Of a stretch of 64,000 nucleotides of DNA, positions 9,656 to 19,800 are shown piece by piece. The notes below the pieces were generated by a model. It saw only the letters and a list, made by a program, of their open reading frames with translations. It did no database searches and was not told where the DNA came from. The position numbers and the translations under genes are program-made. Every line of letters starts with the position of its first letter. Position 1 is the first letter of the stretch. The DNA is from Mesorhizobium sp. B2-7-2 (GTDB lineage Bacteria > Pseudomonadota > Alphaproteobacteria > Rhizobiales > Rhizobiaceae): NCBI RefSeq assembly GCF_006440775.1, contig NZ_VFTZ01000013.1, positions 1-64,000 on the forward strand, read 5' to 3'.

Positions 9656-10065
9656 CAGAAACCCCAGATCCTTGGCTCGGCGAACTCGATCGAATTGCCG
9701 GACGGGTCGCGGATATAGATCGAATGCCCGCCCTGCGGCCATTCGAAATCGCTTTCGATGGCGATGTTGTTGGCGGCGAGATGCTTGCGCCATGCGGCGA
9801 TTTCATCGGCGGTTGCCGCAAAGCAGAGGTGCCCTTCGCCGGCCGTGCCATGCGGCGGCACCTTCAGCCGAGCGTCCGGCGCCGGCGGGATTTTGGTCGC
9901 GTCGGCATTGAAGAGAAGCAATACGCCATCGCCGCAGCGGAAGAAGACATGCCGGCCCTCGACCTTGCCCAGCGCTTCGAGGCCGATGACGTCGCGGTAG
10001 AAGGCTTCGGCGGCGTGCAAGTCTGTGACGTAGAGGGCGGATTCGAGGATTGCGGAGGGTATCAC
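9655..10065 (-). CDS. VOC family protein (glyoxalase/bleomycin resistance fold)
   Basis: A 136-residue vicinal-oxygen-chelate protein with paired beta-alpha-beta-beta-beta modules; [13 protein letters not shown] and [18 protein letters not shown] contain the typical metal-binding His and Glu positions. The reaction cannot be assigned: candidates include lyase, isomerase and dioxygenase activities. It heads the coupled group VOC-rdgB-hemW, with an F2 repeat immediately upstream. Confidence 0.85.
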   Translation of the reverse strand: MIPSAILESALYVTDLHAAEAFYRDVIGLEALGKVEGRHVFFRCGDGVLLLFNADATKIPPAPDARLKVPPHGTAGEGHLCFAATADEIAAWRKHLAANNIAIESDFEWPQGGHSIYIRDPSGNSIEFAEPRIWGF

Positions 10066-10067
10066 GA

Positions 10068-10230
10068 GGCCCCCCTCTCTGCCCTGCCGGGCATCTCCCC
10101 CTCAAGGGGGGAGATTGGCAGCTTCGATGCCGCCGCACATCTCGCAACGCTGGCGATTGGCGAAAGCCGTGGTGACAGCTGATCTCCCCCTTTGAGGGGG
10201 AGATGGCCGGCAGGCCAGAGAGGGGGGCCT
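10068..10230. repeat. F2 repeat
   Basis: A complete F2 element. The left arm holds GGCATCTCCCCCTCAAGGGG and the right arm CCCCTTTGAGGGGGAGATGG, joined by a segment containing GGCGATTGGCGAAAGC. It fills the gap between the VOC gene start and the rph stop. Confidence 0.85.
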
Positions 10231-10248
10231 AGGCTCGGCATTTCAAAC

Positions 10249-10965
10249 CTACGCCACCGCCATCTGCTGCAGGCTCACCAGCCGCGAAATACCCTTCTTC
10301 GCCAAGCCCATCAGCGCCGCGAACTGCTCCTCGGAGAAAGGCTCGCCCTCGGCCGTGCCCTGGATCTCGACGATGCCGCCCTTGCCGGTCATGACAAAGT
10401 TGGCGTCGGTGCCGGCCGAGGAATCCTCCAGGTAATCGAGATCGATGACCGGCTGGCCGTCATGGATGCCGCAGGAAATCGCCGCGACATGGTCCTTCAG
10501 CACCTTGGCGACGCTCACCATCTGGCGCGCTTCCATCCAGCGCAGGCAATCGTAGAGCGCCACCCAGCCGCCGGTGATCGAGGCCGTGCGGGTGCCGCCA
10601 TCGGCCTGGATGACGTCGCAGTCGACGGTGATCTGCTGCTCGCCCAGCGCCTGCAGGTCGACCACGGCGCGCAACGAGCGGCCGATCAGCCGTTGGATCT
10701 CCAGCGTGCGGCCGCCCTGCTTGCCGGCGGAGGCTTCGCGCCGCATGCGCTCGCCGGTCGAGCGCGGCAGCATGCCGTATTCGGCCGTCACCCAGCCCTT
10801 GCCGGAATTGCGCATCCAGGCCGGCACCTTTTCCTCCAGGCTCGCCGTGCACAGGACATGCGTGTCGCCGAACTTCACCAGGCACGAGCCTTCGGCGTGC
10901 TTGGAGACGCCACGTTCGAAGGAGATGGCGCGCATTTCGTCGGCTTGGCGTTTGGAGGGGCGCAT
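10249..10965 (-). CDS. rph: Ribonuclease PH
   Basis: RNase PH is a phosphorolytic 3'-5' exoribonuclease that trims tRNA 3' ends. The 238-residue product has full length, beginning [12 protein letters not shown] with the RPH-specific basic patch. It includes the phosphate-binding and catalytic region [17 protein letters not shown]. It is divergent from hrcA, an arrangement conserved in Rhizobiales. Confidence 0.95.
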   Translation of the reverse strand: MRPSKRQADEMRAISFERGVSKHAEGSCLVKFGDTHVLCTASLEEKVPAWMRNSGKGWVTAEYGMLPRSTGERMRREASAGKQGGRTLEIQRLIGRSLRAVVDLQALGEQQITVDCDVIQADGGTRTASITGGWVALYDCLRWMEARQMVSVAKVLKDHVAAISCGIHDGQPVIDLDYLEDSSAGTDANFVMTGKGGIVEIQGTAEGEPFSEEQFAALMGLAKKGISRLVSLQQMAVA

Positions 10966-11067
10966 TCAGCCTTCTTTCTTGTCGTTTCCGGAATCGTGGC
11001 CGGCTTGTAGACGCATGCGGGGCAAGTCGCAAAGGAAAAGGACGCGGCACAGGAAAACGGGCGGCGC

Positions 11068-11133
11068 GACCGCAAATGCGCCACCAAGTGACCGCGAGCG
11101 CGGCACCGGGTGACCGCAAACGCGGCACCGGGT
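11068..11133. repeat. Three tandem 22-base repeats upstream of hrcA
   Basis: Three head-to-tail units begin at 11068, 11090 and 11112. Each starts GACCGC and ends CACC(A/G)(A/G)GT, with the second and third differing at two positions. They lie in the rph-hrcA divergent region, ending at a TTGCGC that could be the hrcA -35 box (with TATATC at 11155-11160). The spacing is about two helical turns, which suits cooperative protein binding. Confidence 0.75.
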
Positions 11134-11185
11134 TGCGCCGCCGTAGCTTAAGTCTATATCTTTCTGAAGGAGGTTTCTCGCCGGA

Positions 11186-12268
11186 ATGAACAAACCAGTC
11201 GATCCGACGTCGCAGTCGCCGGTACTTCAGTCACTCGACATGCGCTCGCGCGATATCTTCCGGCGGATTGTCGATTCCTACCTGCGCGACGGTGAACCGG
11301 TCGGCTCGCGTAGCCTGTCGCGCATCCTGCCCTCCTCGCTGTCGCCCGCTACCATCCGCAACGTGATGAGCGACCTCGAGCATCTGGGGCTGATCTACGC
11401 GCCGCATATTTCCGCCGGGCGGCTGCCGACCCAGACCGGGCTGCGCTTTTTCGTCGACGCCTTCATGGAGCTGGGCGACCTTTCCGACGACGAGCGCCGC
11501 ACCATCGAGGCGCAGGTGCGCGCCTCCGGCTCGGGCGCGACGCTGGAGCATATGCTGACCGAGGCCAGCCAGATGCTGTCGGGCATGTCGCGCGGCGCCG
11601 GCCTCGTGCTCGCCTCCAAGCACGAGGTGGCGCTGAAGCACATCGAATTCATCCAGCTCGAGCCCTCCAAGGCGCTCGCCGTGCTGGTGTCGCAGAACGG
11701 CGATGTCGAGAACCGCGTCGTCGACCTGCCGGCCGGCACCACCGTGTCGCAGCTGCACGAGGCGTCCAATTTCCTCAACGCCCATATCCGTGGCCGAACA
11801 CTGGCCGAGGCGCGGGCGGAAATCGCCCGCATCAAGGGCGAGACCAGGGCGGCCCTCGACACGCTGTCGCAGGATCTGGTCGAGAAAGGCCTCGCGGTCT
11901 GGGCCGGCGCCGAAAGCGGCCTGCCGGCGCGCCTTATCGTGCGCGGCCGCGCCAACCTTCTGGAAAACGTCACCGCTCAGGCGGACATCGAATTGCTTCG
12001 CCATCTGTTCGAGGATTTGGAAACCCAGGACGGACTGCTGCAGCTGCTCGACCTTGCCGAAGAAGGGCCGGGCGTGCGCATCTTCATCGGCTCGGAGAAC
12101 AAGCTGTTTTCGCTGTCCGGCTCCTCGCTGGTCGTCGCCCCCTATCGCGACAAGGACGCCCGCGTCGTCGGCGCGCTTGGCGTCATCGGGCCGACCCGGC
12201 TGAACTACGCCCGTATCGTGCCGATGGTCGACTATACGGCACAGCTGATTTCACGCATGCTTCGTTAG
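11186..12268 (+). CDS. hrcA: Heat-inducible transcription repressor HrcA
   Basis: HrcA represses groESL-type heat-shock operons by binding CIRCE elements, with its folding monitored by GroEL. The 360-residue product has an N-terminal winged helix (about 20-100, with SPATIRNVMSDLEHLGLI), a GAF-like middle and the family C-terminus ending ISRMLR. An AAGGAGG lies 12 bases before the ATG. In many Rhizobiales grpE follows directly, but here the next gene is an unrelated 65-codon gene. Confidence 0.95.
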   Translation: MNKPVDPTSQSPVLQSLDMRSRDIFRRIVDSYLRDGEPVGSRSLSRILPSSLSPATIRNVMSDLEHLGLIYAPHISAGRLPTQTGLRFFVDAFMELGDLSDDERRTIEAQVRASGSGATLEHMLTEASQMLSGMSRGAGLVLASKHEVALKHIEFIQLEPSKALAVLVSQNGDVENRVVDLPAGTTVSQLHEASNFLNAHIRGRTLAEARAEIARIKGETRAALDTLSQDLVEKGLAVWAGAESGLPARLIVRGRANLLENVTAQADIELLRHLFEDLETQDGLLQLLDLAEEGPGVRIFIGSENKLFSLSGSSLVVAPYRDKDARVVGALGVIGPTRLNYARIVPMVDYTAQLISRMLR

Positions 12269-12339
12269 GTGTATCGATATTCAGGTGAGGCCGGCCTGAC
12301 CTGAACCTCGACGCAGCTGAGGGTGCAAAGGAGAAAAAC

Positions 12340-12537
12340 ATGGCGCTGGAATCGCTCAAGGCCCAGATCAGCCTGCTGCTCGAGGAGATGGTGAACCAGC
12401 CCGAGGACGAGCACGAGATCCAGGAGCAGCTGCGCGAGAAATTGAGGGAGATGCGCGCCATGGGCCTGCCCCTGCCGGCTGATCTCGTCGAGTTGGAAAA
12501 GCGCCTCGACGACGATCTGGATGCCGAAGAGACCTGA
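12340..12537 (+). CDS. Small acidic hypothetical protein
   Basis: A 65-residue, strongly charged, probably all-helical protein with heptad-like Leu spacing across residues 5-60, which suggests a short coiled coil. AAAGGAG lies six bases before the ATG, a good ribosome site. It follows hrcA by 71 bases on the same strand. I do not recognise a characterised family. Confidence 0.7.
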   Translation: MALESLKAQISLLLEEMVNQPEDEHEIQEQLREKLREMRAMGLPLPADLVELEKRLDDDLDAEET

Positions 12538-12670
12538 GGCCGGCGCTCCGTCAAATCGGCTTGCGCACGCTTCTCTTTTCGATCGTTTGCCCAATATGTC
12601 CTATCTCTGCGCGCCCGATCGTTTGAGGGGCCCGGAGACAGGACATGTTGACAGACGACGGAGAGCAGCC

Positions 12671-14011
12671 ATGATGCGGATCGTCGGCCTTGCGGGCCTC
12701 GCGCTGGTTTTTGCCACGGCTGCCTTTGCGCAGCAGGCCGATCAGCCCTTGCTCAGCGGCGAGAAAGCCTTCGGCGACTGGAAGGCCGACCGTCCAGGCG
12801 TGCGCCGGCAGCTGAAACCTGAGGATTTGCCGAAACCCGATATGACGGAGTCCGCATCCAACGGCGGCGGCGTCACCGAGCGCCCCGAGGATGCGAAGCC
12901 GAAGCTTCCGCCTGGCTTTTCCGCCGAGCTCGTCGCGTCGGGCATCGACAGTCCGCGCGTCGTGCGGGTGGCGCCGAACGGCGACCTCTTCGTTGCCGAC
13001 AGCCGGGCGAACCAGGTGCGCGTCTATCGCCTCGCGGAAGGCAGCGCCAAGCCCGCGCAGAAATCGATCTTCGCCAAGGGCCTGACCCGGCCCTACGGCA
13101 TCGCCTTTTATCCACCGGGCGACAAGCCGCAATGGGTCTATGTCGCCAACAGCAACAGCGTCGTCCGCTTTCCCTATCGCGACGGTGACCTGGAAGCGTC
13201 GGGCAAGCCGGAAACCGTCGTCGCCAAAGTCCCCGCCAGCCATCACTGGACGCGCGACATCGCCTTCTCGCCCGACGGCAAGACGCTCTATCTGTCGGTC
13301 GGCTCCGGCTCCAACATCGCCGAGGACATGGGCGCGAAGCCGAAGGGCGGTGTCGAGGCGTGGGCGAAATCGCAGCCGCTCGGCGAGGCCTGGGGTCCGG
13401 AACAGGGCCGCGCCGACGTGCTGGCCTTCGACCCCGACGGCAACAACCGCAGGGCGGTCGCCACCGGCCTGCGTAATTGCTCCGGCATGACCGTGCAGCC
13501 GGCGACGGGCGCGCTCTGGTGCGTGGTCAACGAGCGCGACGAGCTTGGCGACAACACCCCGTTCGAATTTGCCACCGCCGTGAAGGACGGCGCCTTCTAT
13601 GGCTGGCCCTGGTATTATATCGGCGACAATGAGGACCCGCGCCACGAGGGCGCGCGCCCTGATCTCGCCGGCAAGGTCACGGTTCCGGATGTGCTTATGC
13701 AGGCGCATTCGGCGCCGCTCAACATCGCCTTCTATGATGGCGCCAACTTCCCGGCCGATTTTAAGGGTGACGCCTTCGTCACGCTGCACGGCTCGTGGAA
13801 CCGCAATGTCCGCACCGGCTACAAGGTGGTGCGGCTGAGGCTCAAGGACGGCAAGCCGACCGGCGAATACGAGGACTTCGCCACCGGCTTCGTCATATCC
13901 GACGACGCGGTCTGGGGCCGGCCGGTCGGCGTCGCTGTCGCCAAGGACGGCGCGCTGATCCTCACCGAGGACGGCAATGGCACGATCTGGCGTGTTACGT
14001 ATGGTGGGTAG
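12671..14011 (+). CDS. Sorbosone dehydrogenase-like PQQ sugar dehydrogenase
   Basis: A 446-residue periplasmic beta-propeller of the soluble glucose/sorbosone dehydrogenase group. Those enzymes oxidise aldoses with PQQ and pass electrons to the respiratory chain. An N-terminal signal peptide (about 1-20, ending AFAQQA) is followed by blades with SPRVVRVAPNGDLFVAD and HHWTRDIAFSPDGKTLYLSV. GAFYGWPWYYIGD and LHGSWNRN are typical of the family. I chose the ATG at 12671, which begins the signal peptide. Activity and substrate are inferred. Confidence 0.85.
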   Translation: MMRIVGLAGLALVFATAAFAQQADQPLLSGEKAFGDWKADRPGVRRQLKPEDLPKPDMTESASNGGGVTERPEDAKPKLPPGFSAELVASGIDSPRVVRVAPNGDLFVADSRANQVRVYRLAEGSAKPAQKSIFAKGLTRPYGIAFYPPGDKPQWVYVANSNSVVRFPYRDGDLEASGKPETVVAKVPASHHWTRDIAFSPDGKTLYLSVGSGSNIAEDMGAKPKGGVEAWAKSQPLGEAWGPEQGRADVLAFDPDGNNRRAVATGLRNCSGMTVQPATGALWCVVNERDELGDNTPFEFATAVKDGAFYGWPWYYIGDNEDPRHEGARPDLAGKVTVPDVLMQAHSAPLNIAFYDGANFPADFKGDAFVTLHGSWNRNVRTGYKVVRLRLKDGKPTGEYEDFATGFVISDDAVWGRPVGVAVAKDGALILTEDGNGTIWRVTYGG

Positions 14012-14029
14012 CTGTTCGACATAGGGGTT

Positions 14030-14350
14030 TTTAGAAGGTGCCGTTTGTCGATGGACAAGGCTTTACCCGTTCATTTCTATGGGAAATCGGCGCAAACGTT
14101 GGCAACTAGCGGAAGCCTCCCCAACCTCGTCATTCCAGGGCGTAGCAGCGGCGTCGCGGAGACCCTGGAATCCATTCCGTGACCCTGATCATAGAACGCA
14201 GCGGAGCAGAATTCTGCACCGTTGCTACGCTTCGAGGTCACGGAATGGATCCTCGGGTCTGCGCGCGTCGCTTCGCTCCTTGCTCCGCCCGTGGATGACG
14301 AGGCCGGGCCGTTTCGGCCAATCTCCAAAGTGTACGGACTGCCAACAAGG
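14030..14350. repeat. F1 composite repeat
   Basis: A leader block (about 14030-14127, with TGCCGTTTGTCG and AAATCGGCGCAAACG) precedes the F1 core at 14128-14301, which has a GCAGAATTCTGCACC centre. A tail follows with GTTTCGGCCAATCTCCAAAG. It accounts for most of the 466-base gap before the LysE gene; the rest (to 14477) shows no gene. Confidence 0.8.
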
Positions 14351-14477
14351 GAACGCGCACTCCGTCGAGCTGGCGCAACGAATCCCGCCGCGAGGGAATT
14401 ACCAGTGGCCGGGCGTCATGATAAAAGCCCCGCTCCTCATCGATCCCTTCGGGGAATCATGCGCTAGGCCAGAACCA

Positions 14478-15095
14478 ATGACACTCACCGGATTCCTCGC
14501 TTACAGCGCTGCGCTCGGCGTTGCCGCCGCCATTCCGGGCCCCGGCGTTACGGCGCTTGTCGCCCGCGCGCTCGGCTCCGGCTTTCGGTCCTCGCTTGCC
14601 ATGGCGTTCGGGCTGATGCTCGGCGACCTCACCTATCTCACCGCCGTGGTGCTCGGGCTCGCCTTCGTCGCGCAGACCTTCGGCATGGTCTTCCTCGCCA
14701 TCAAATGGGCCGGCGTTGCCTATCTCGCCTTTCTTGCCTGGCGCTTCTGGACCAGCGGCATCACGCCTGAAAACATCGAGGCGCGGAAGGCCAAGGGCGG
14801 GCTGGTGTCGAGCTTCATCGCCGGGCTGACGGTGACGCTCGGCAATCCCAAGACGATGATCTTCTATCTCGCCATCACGCCGACCATCGTCGACCTCAAG
14901 ACCATCACGCTTGCCGACTACGCCATCCTTGCGATGCTCACCGTGGCGGTTCTGTTCGTGGTGCTGGTGCCTTATCTGGCTTTGGCCGCCAAGGCGCGCT
15001 GGTTCCTGAAATCGCCGCGCGCGCTGAAAGTGCTGAACCGCACCGCCGCCGGCTTCATGATGGGGGCGGCTGCCGCTATAGCGGCGCGTCAATAG
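14478..15095 (+). CDS. LysE family translocator
   Basis: A 205-residue inner-membrane exporter of the LysE/RhtB family, probably moving an amino acid or derivative out of the cell. The signature AAIPGPGVTALVARALGSGF lies in the first helix hairpin, and six hydrophobic helices are visible, with GNPKTMIFYLA in the middle. The ATG at 14478 gives the standard family N-terminus. An open frame extends upstream through the F1 repeat but is not coding. Confidence 0.88.
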   Translation: MTLTGFLAYSAALGVAAAIPGPGVTALVARALGSGFRSSLAMAFGLMLGDLTYLTAVVLGLAFVAQTFGMVFLAIKWAGVAYLAFLAWRFWTSGITPENIEARKAKGGLVSSFIAGLTVTLGNPKTMIFYLAITPTIVDLKTITLADYAILAMLTVAVLFVVLVPYLALAAKARWFLKSPRALKVLNRTAAGFMMGAAAAIAARQ

Positions 15096-15283
15096 GTTCC
15101 GATCTCAACCGATCCCGGATTCGGCCAAACTATTCCTGAAACCCGGCGTGGCGGAAAATGCATTTCCGGCCGCGGGCGCTTTTGAGCAACCGCCCCACTC
15201 GGATATTTTCCAGCCTCAGCCTATCTTGCGCGGCTGAAAGCCTTATTCTGTCTGCCTGTGCCATTGCCTTGGGAGCGAAACCA

Positions 15284-16264
<981 letters not shown>

Positions 16265-16285
16265 GCGCTTCAACGCCCCCACGGT

Positions 16286-16461
16286 CGTCATCCACGGGCG
16301 GAGCAAGGAGCGTAGCGACGCGCGCAGACCCGAGGATCCATTCCGCGACTTCCGAGCGCTGCTACGGTGCAGATTGTGCCCTGTTGCGTTCTTCGATCAG
16401 GTCACAGGATTCGAGGGTCTCCGCGACGCCGCTTCGCGGCTGCTCCGCCCTGGAATGACGA
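16286..16461. repeat. F1 repeat
   Basis: An F1 core starting CGTCATCCACGGGCGGAGC and ending CCTGGAATGACGAGG, 20 bases after the cysK stop. Its centre has diverged (GGTGCAGATTGTGCC) and lacks the intact GAATTC. With the next element it fills the 656-base gap before the sigma-factor gene; I see no gene between. Confidence 0.8.
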
Positions 16462-16554
16462 GGCTGGGAGGCTTCGGACAATCCCCAGCGTTCGCGCCGA
16501 TTTCACGGAACTGGAAGAATTAGGCTATTCCAGCAATTGCTCTAGTTCTCCGAC

Positions 16555-16929
16555 ACAGGGATTTTGAAAGGTTGCCGTTTGTCTTGGTGCAAGATTTTCC
16601 GTTCATTTCCGTGAAACCAGCACAAACCGCCGGGGATTGGTTGAAGCCGCCCCAACCTCGTCATTCTATGGCGGAGCAAGGAGCGCAGCGACGCGCGCAG
16701 ACCATAGAATCCATTCCGTGACTTGGAAGCGCCGCTTCGGTGCAGAATTTTGCTCCGTTGCATTCCTTGGCGAAGGCAACGGCATGGATTCCAGGGTCTT
16801 CGCGACGGAGCTTCGCTCCTGCTCCGCCCTGGAATGACGATCGCGATGGCGTTTCGGCAATCTCCACGCATGCCACCAACGCAAACAGAGCCGACCGGTC
16901 AAAATCCCTGTGCAGTGCCACTAGTTCCC
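16555..16929. repeat. F1 composite repeat with long tail
   Basis: A leader block at about 16555-16658 is followed by an F1 core at 16659-16840, and by a tail to 16929. Positions 16770-16929 nearly match window positions 1-168. The tail supplies the stop codon and last two codons (Gly-Asn) of the sigma-factor gene. Confidence 0.85.
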
Positions 16930-18171
16930 GAAAAGCTTCGCCTTCTCGCCCTGCAGGAAACGCCGCAGCGCGGCGTCGCGCTCGAGGCCGATCGCCCGGT
17001 CATAGGATTCCGCCGCCTGCTTGGTGTTGCCGAGTCTCGCCAACAGCCCGGCGCGGGCGGCCCAATAGGGCTGGTAGTCCTGCAGCCGCTTGTCGTCGCC
17101 CAGCACGTAAAGCGCCGCCAGGCCGGCCGTAGCGCCCTCGGTTTCGGCGATCGCCACCGCGCGGTTGATCGCCACCACGGGCGAGCCGGCCACGGCCTGC
17201 AGCGCGTCATACAGCTGGCGGATCGCCGCCCAGTCGGTGCCGCTGCCGCGCCGGCGTGCCGTATGGGCGGACTGCACGGCGGCCTCCAGCTGGTAGCGGC
17301 CGATGATGCCCCTTTGCGCGGCGCGCACCAGCAAGGCTTCCGCCTCGTCGATCAGGCTGTCGTCCCAGAGCGCGATGTCCTGCTCGGCTAAAGGCACGAA
17401 GTCGCCCTGCGGGTCGCGCCTTGCCGAGCGGCGCGCCTCGGCGAACAGCATCAGCGCCAGCAAGCCGAGCGCCTCCGGCTCGTCCGGCATCAGCGAGGCG
17501 ACCAGCCGTCCGAGCCAGATCCCTTCGGCGGCGAGATTGCGCCGCCGGCTGTCGGTGCCGGTCGGATCCGACCAGCCTTCGGCGAAGGTGGCGTAGATCG
17601 CCTCCAGCACCGCGCCCAGCCGCTCGCCCAGCTCCGCCTGCTCCGGCACGCGAAATGGAATCCCGGTCTCGCGGATGCGCGCCTTGGCCCGCACCAGCCG
17701 CTGGCCCATCGTCGCCAGCGAAACCAGGAAGGCCGAGGCGATCGTCGCGGCGTCGAAACCGAGGATCGTCTGCAGGATCAGCGGCGCGCGCACGCTGGCC
17801 TCGATCGCCGGATGGGCGCAGGCGAACATCAGCCGCAGCCGGTCGTCGGGCAGGTCTTCGCCGCGCACGCGCGCCTCCATCTCCTCGGCGATCAGCTGCA
17901 GATGATCGCGCGCCGCCTCGCCAGTCAGACGACGCCGCACGGCGTCCACGTCGCGCCGCCGCGCCACGGCGAGCAGCCAGGCTTCGGGCTGCGCCGGCAC
18001 GCCGGTTCGCGGCCAGCGTTCGAGCGCGGCGGCGAAGGCATCGGCCAGCGCGTCCTCGGCACCGGCGACGTCGCGCGTGCGCGCCGCCAGCCAGGCGACC
18101 AGCTTGCCGTAGCTGCGCCGGGCGGCCGCTTCGGCGGCCGCCCGAGCGATCTGCGAGCGATCATGCATCAT
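16921..18171 (-). CDS. ECF-type RNA polymerase sigma factor (ECF42-like, DUF6596)
   Basis: A 416-residue extracytoplasmic-function-like sigma factor. A sigma-2 region lies at about 20-85 (YGKLVAWLAARTRDVAGAED) and sigma-4 at about 130-185. A long C-terminal TPR-like extension (190-410) marks the ECF42 group. It starts seven bases after the stop of a YCII/DGPF gene, the partner usually found with this group. No anti-sigma factor is visible. Its last two codons and stop derive from an F1 repeat tail. Confidence 0.88.
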   Translation of the reverse strand: MMHDRSQIARAAAEAAARRSYGKLVAWLAARTRDVAGAEDALADAFAAALERWPRTGVPAQPEAWLLAVARRRDVDAVRRRLTGEAARDHLQLIAEEMEARVRGEDLPDDRLRLMFACAHPAIEASVRAPLILQTILGFDAATIASAFLVSLATMGQRLVRAKARIRETGIPFRVPEQAELGERLGAVLEAIYATFAEGWSDPTGTDSRRRNLAAEGIWLGRLVASLMPDEPEALGLLALMLFAEARRSARRDPQGDFVPLAEQDIALWDDSLIDEAEALLVRAAQRGIIGRYQLEAAVQSAHTARRRGSGTDWAAIRQLYDALQAVAGSPVVAINRAVAIAETEGATAGLAALYVLGDDKRLQDYQPYWAARAGLLARLGNTKQAAESYDRAIGLERDAALRRFLQGEKAKLFGN

Positions 18172-18178
18172 GGGGTCG

Positions 18179-18547
18179 CTATGCGGCGGCTACGTATTCG
18201 GCCATTTCCCAGATCGGCCGCAGCTCGACTGTGCCGGTGCTGGACGCGGGGCAGCGCGCGGCCCATTCGATGGCCGTGTCGATGTCGGCCGCCTCGATCA
18301 TATAGAAGCCGGCCAGTTGCTCCTTGGTGTCGGCATAGGGGCCGTCGAGCACGTTGGTCTTGCCGTTCGCCATCCGCACCGCGGTGGCCGCCTGCGTCGG
18401 GCGCAGCCGCTCGCCGGCGATGTACGCGCCAGATTTCTTCAGCGCCTCGGTATAGGCGCCATAGGCCGCGAGCACCTGCTGGGTCTGCTCCTTCGGCACG
18501 TTCGCCATCGCGGCCTCGTCATTGTAGATCAAAAGCATGTAACGCAT
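18179..18547 (-). CDS. YCII-related/DGPF domain protein
   Basis: A 122-residue dimeric alpha/beta-barrel protein of the YCII/DGPF family with the signature DGPYADTKEQLAGFYMIE. These proteins are encoded next to ECF42-type sigma factors and are thought to be their regulatory partners or targets, but no reaction is established. It is upstream of and only seven bases from the sigma gene, so the two form an operon. The start MRYMLLIYNDE is the family N-terminus. Confidence 0.88.
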   Translation of the reverse strand: MRYMLLIYNDEAAMANVPKEQTQQVLAAYGAYTEALKKSGAYIAGERLRPTQAATAVRMANGKTNVLDGPYADTKEQLAGFYMIEAADIDTAIEWAARCPASSTGTVELRPIWEMAEYVAAA

Positions 18548-18805
18548 GGATGTTCTCCCGTTTTCTTGAAGGCCGCATCGTCGCGTGCCGACCTATGTCG
18601 TGCGGCATCGACCGATTTCGACAGGCGTCTTGAAAATCTTTCGCCCCCAAAGCCATCAAGCGCAAGCCGTCGCCTTTCGCCATCGCTCAACCATTGGTCT
18701 AACGCACGCAATTGCGGGTTGGCATTTGCCTTCCGCCGTCTAAACTCGTCGCGGGCTCGCCAGGAGGGGCGGATTGCGGGCCGGCATTTCAGGGAGGAAA
18801 TCGCG

Positions 18806-19765
18806 ATGTTCAATTTCAGGACCAAGTCTATTGCCGCCGGCGCGCTGGCCTTGTCGCTCGGCCTTGGCGCCGTGTCGGCCGGGGCGCAGGAATTCATCAA
18901 TGTGCTCACCGGCGGCACGTCGGGCGTCTACTATCCGCTCGGGGTCGCTCTGTCCGAGATTTACGGCAAGGGCATCGAAGGCGCCCGCACCCAGGTTCAG
19001 GCGACCAAGGCTTCGGTCGAGAACCTCAACCTGCTGCAGCAGGGCAAGGGCGAGATCGCCTTTGCGCTCGGCGATTCGGTCAAGATGGCCGCCGAAGGCA
19101 ACACGGAGGCCGGCTTCCCGGGCAAGCTCGACAAGCTGCGCGGCATTGCCGCGATCTATCCCAATTACATCCAGATCGTCGCCAGCCAGGAATCCGGCAT
19201 CAAGACGCTCGCCGACCTCAAGGGCAAGAGCCTGTCGGTCGGCGCGCCCGCCTCCGGCACCGAGCTCAACGCGCGCGCCATCTTCGCCGCCGCCGGTCTC
19301 AAATACGAGGATCTCGGACGGGTCGAATACCTGCCCTTCGCCGAGTCGGTCGAGCTGATCAAGAACCGCCAGCTCGACGCCACCTTGCAGTCGGCGGGCC
19401 TCGGCGTCGCCTCCATCCGCGACCTCGCCACCTCGGTTCCCATCAACGTCGTCGCCGTGCCGGCCGAGGACGTCGCCAAGATCGGCGCGCCCTATCTTTC
19501 CGTGGTTATCCCGAAAGGCACCTATGAAGGCCAGACGCAGGATGTCGCGACCGCCGCGGTCGGCAATTTCCTGATTACCCGCGCCGACGTCTCCGACGAG
19601 ACCGCCTACCAGATGACCAAGCTGCTGTTCGAGCATCTCGACCAGCTGGTGGCCGCCCATGCCGCCGCCAAGGCGATCGATCCGGCCAAGGCGTTGGACG
19701 GCATGCCAGTGGCGCTGCATCCCGGCGCGGAGAAATATTACAGGGAAAAAGGGCTGCTGAAATAA
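18806..19765 (+). CDS. TAXI family TRAP transporter solute-binding protein
   Basis: A 319-residue periplasmic receptor for a TRAP transporter, with a signal peptide at 1-26 (cleavage after VSAGA). The TAXI core begins FINVLTGGTSGVYYPLG. AGGGAGGAAAT lies before the ATG at 18806. The ligand is unknown; TAXI receptors often bind small organic acids or amino acids. A fused permease and a DUF1850 gene follow, but a 160-base F2 repeat separates receptor from permease. Confidence 0.92.
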   Translation: MFNFRTKSIAAGALALSLGLGAVSAGAQEFINVLTGGTSGVYYPLGVALSEIYGKGIEGARTQVQATKASVENLNLLQQGKGEIAFALGDSVKMAAEGNTEAGFPGKLDKLRGIAAIYPNYIQIVASQESGIKTLADLKGKSLSVGAPASGTELNARAIFAAAGLKYEDLGRVEYLPFAESVELIKNRQLDATLQSAGLGVASIRDLATSVPINVVAVPAEDVAKIGAPYLSVVIPKGTYEGQTQDVATAAVGNFLITRADVSDETAYQMTKLLFEHLDQLVAAHAAAKAIDPAKALDGMPVALHPGAEKYYREKGLLK

Positions 19766-19800
19766 AAAGGTGGCGCGGCTAACGGAGATGTCTTCGCCAG

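Noticed and set aside
12551-13789. Minus-strand frame opposite the sugar-dehydrogenase-like gene
   Set aside because: Antisense to a recognised beta-propeller with signal peptide; no domain visible.
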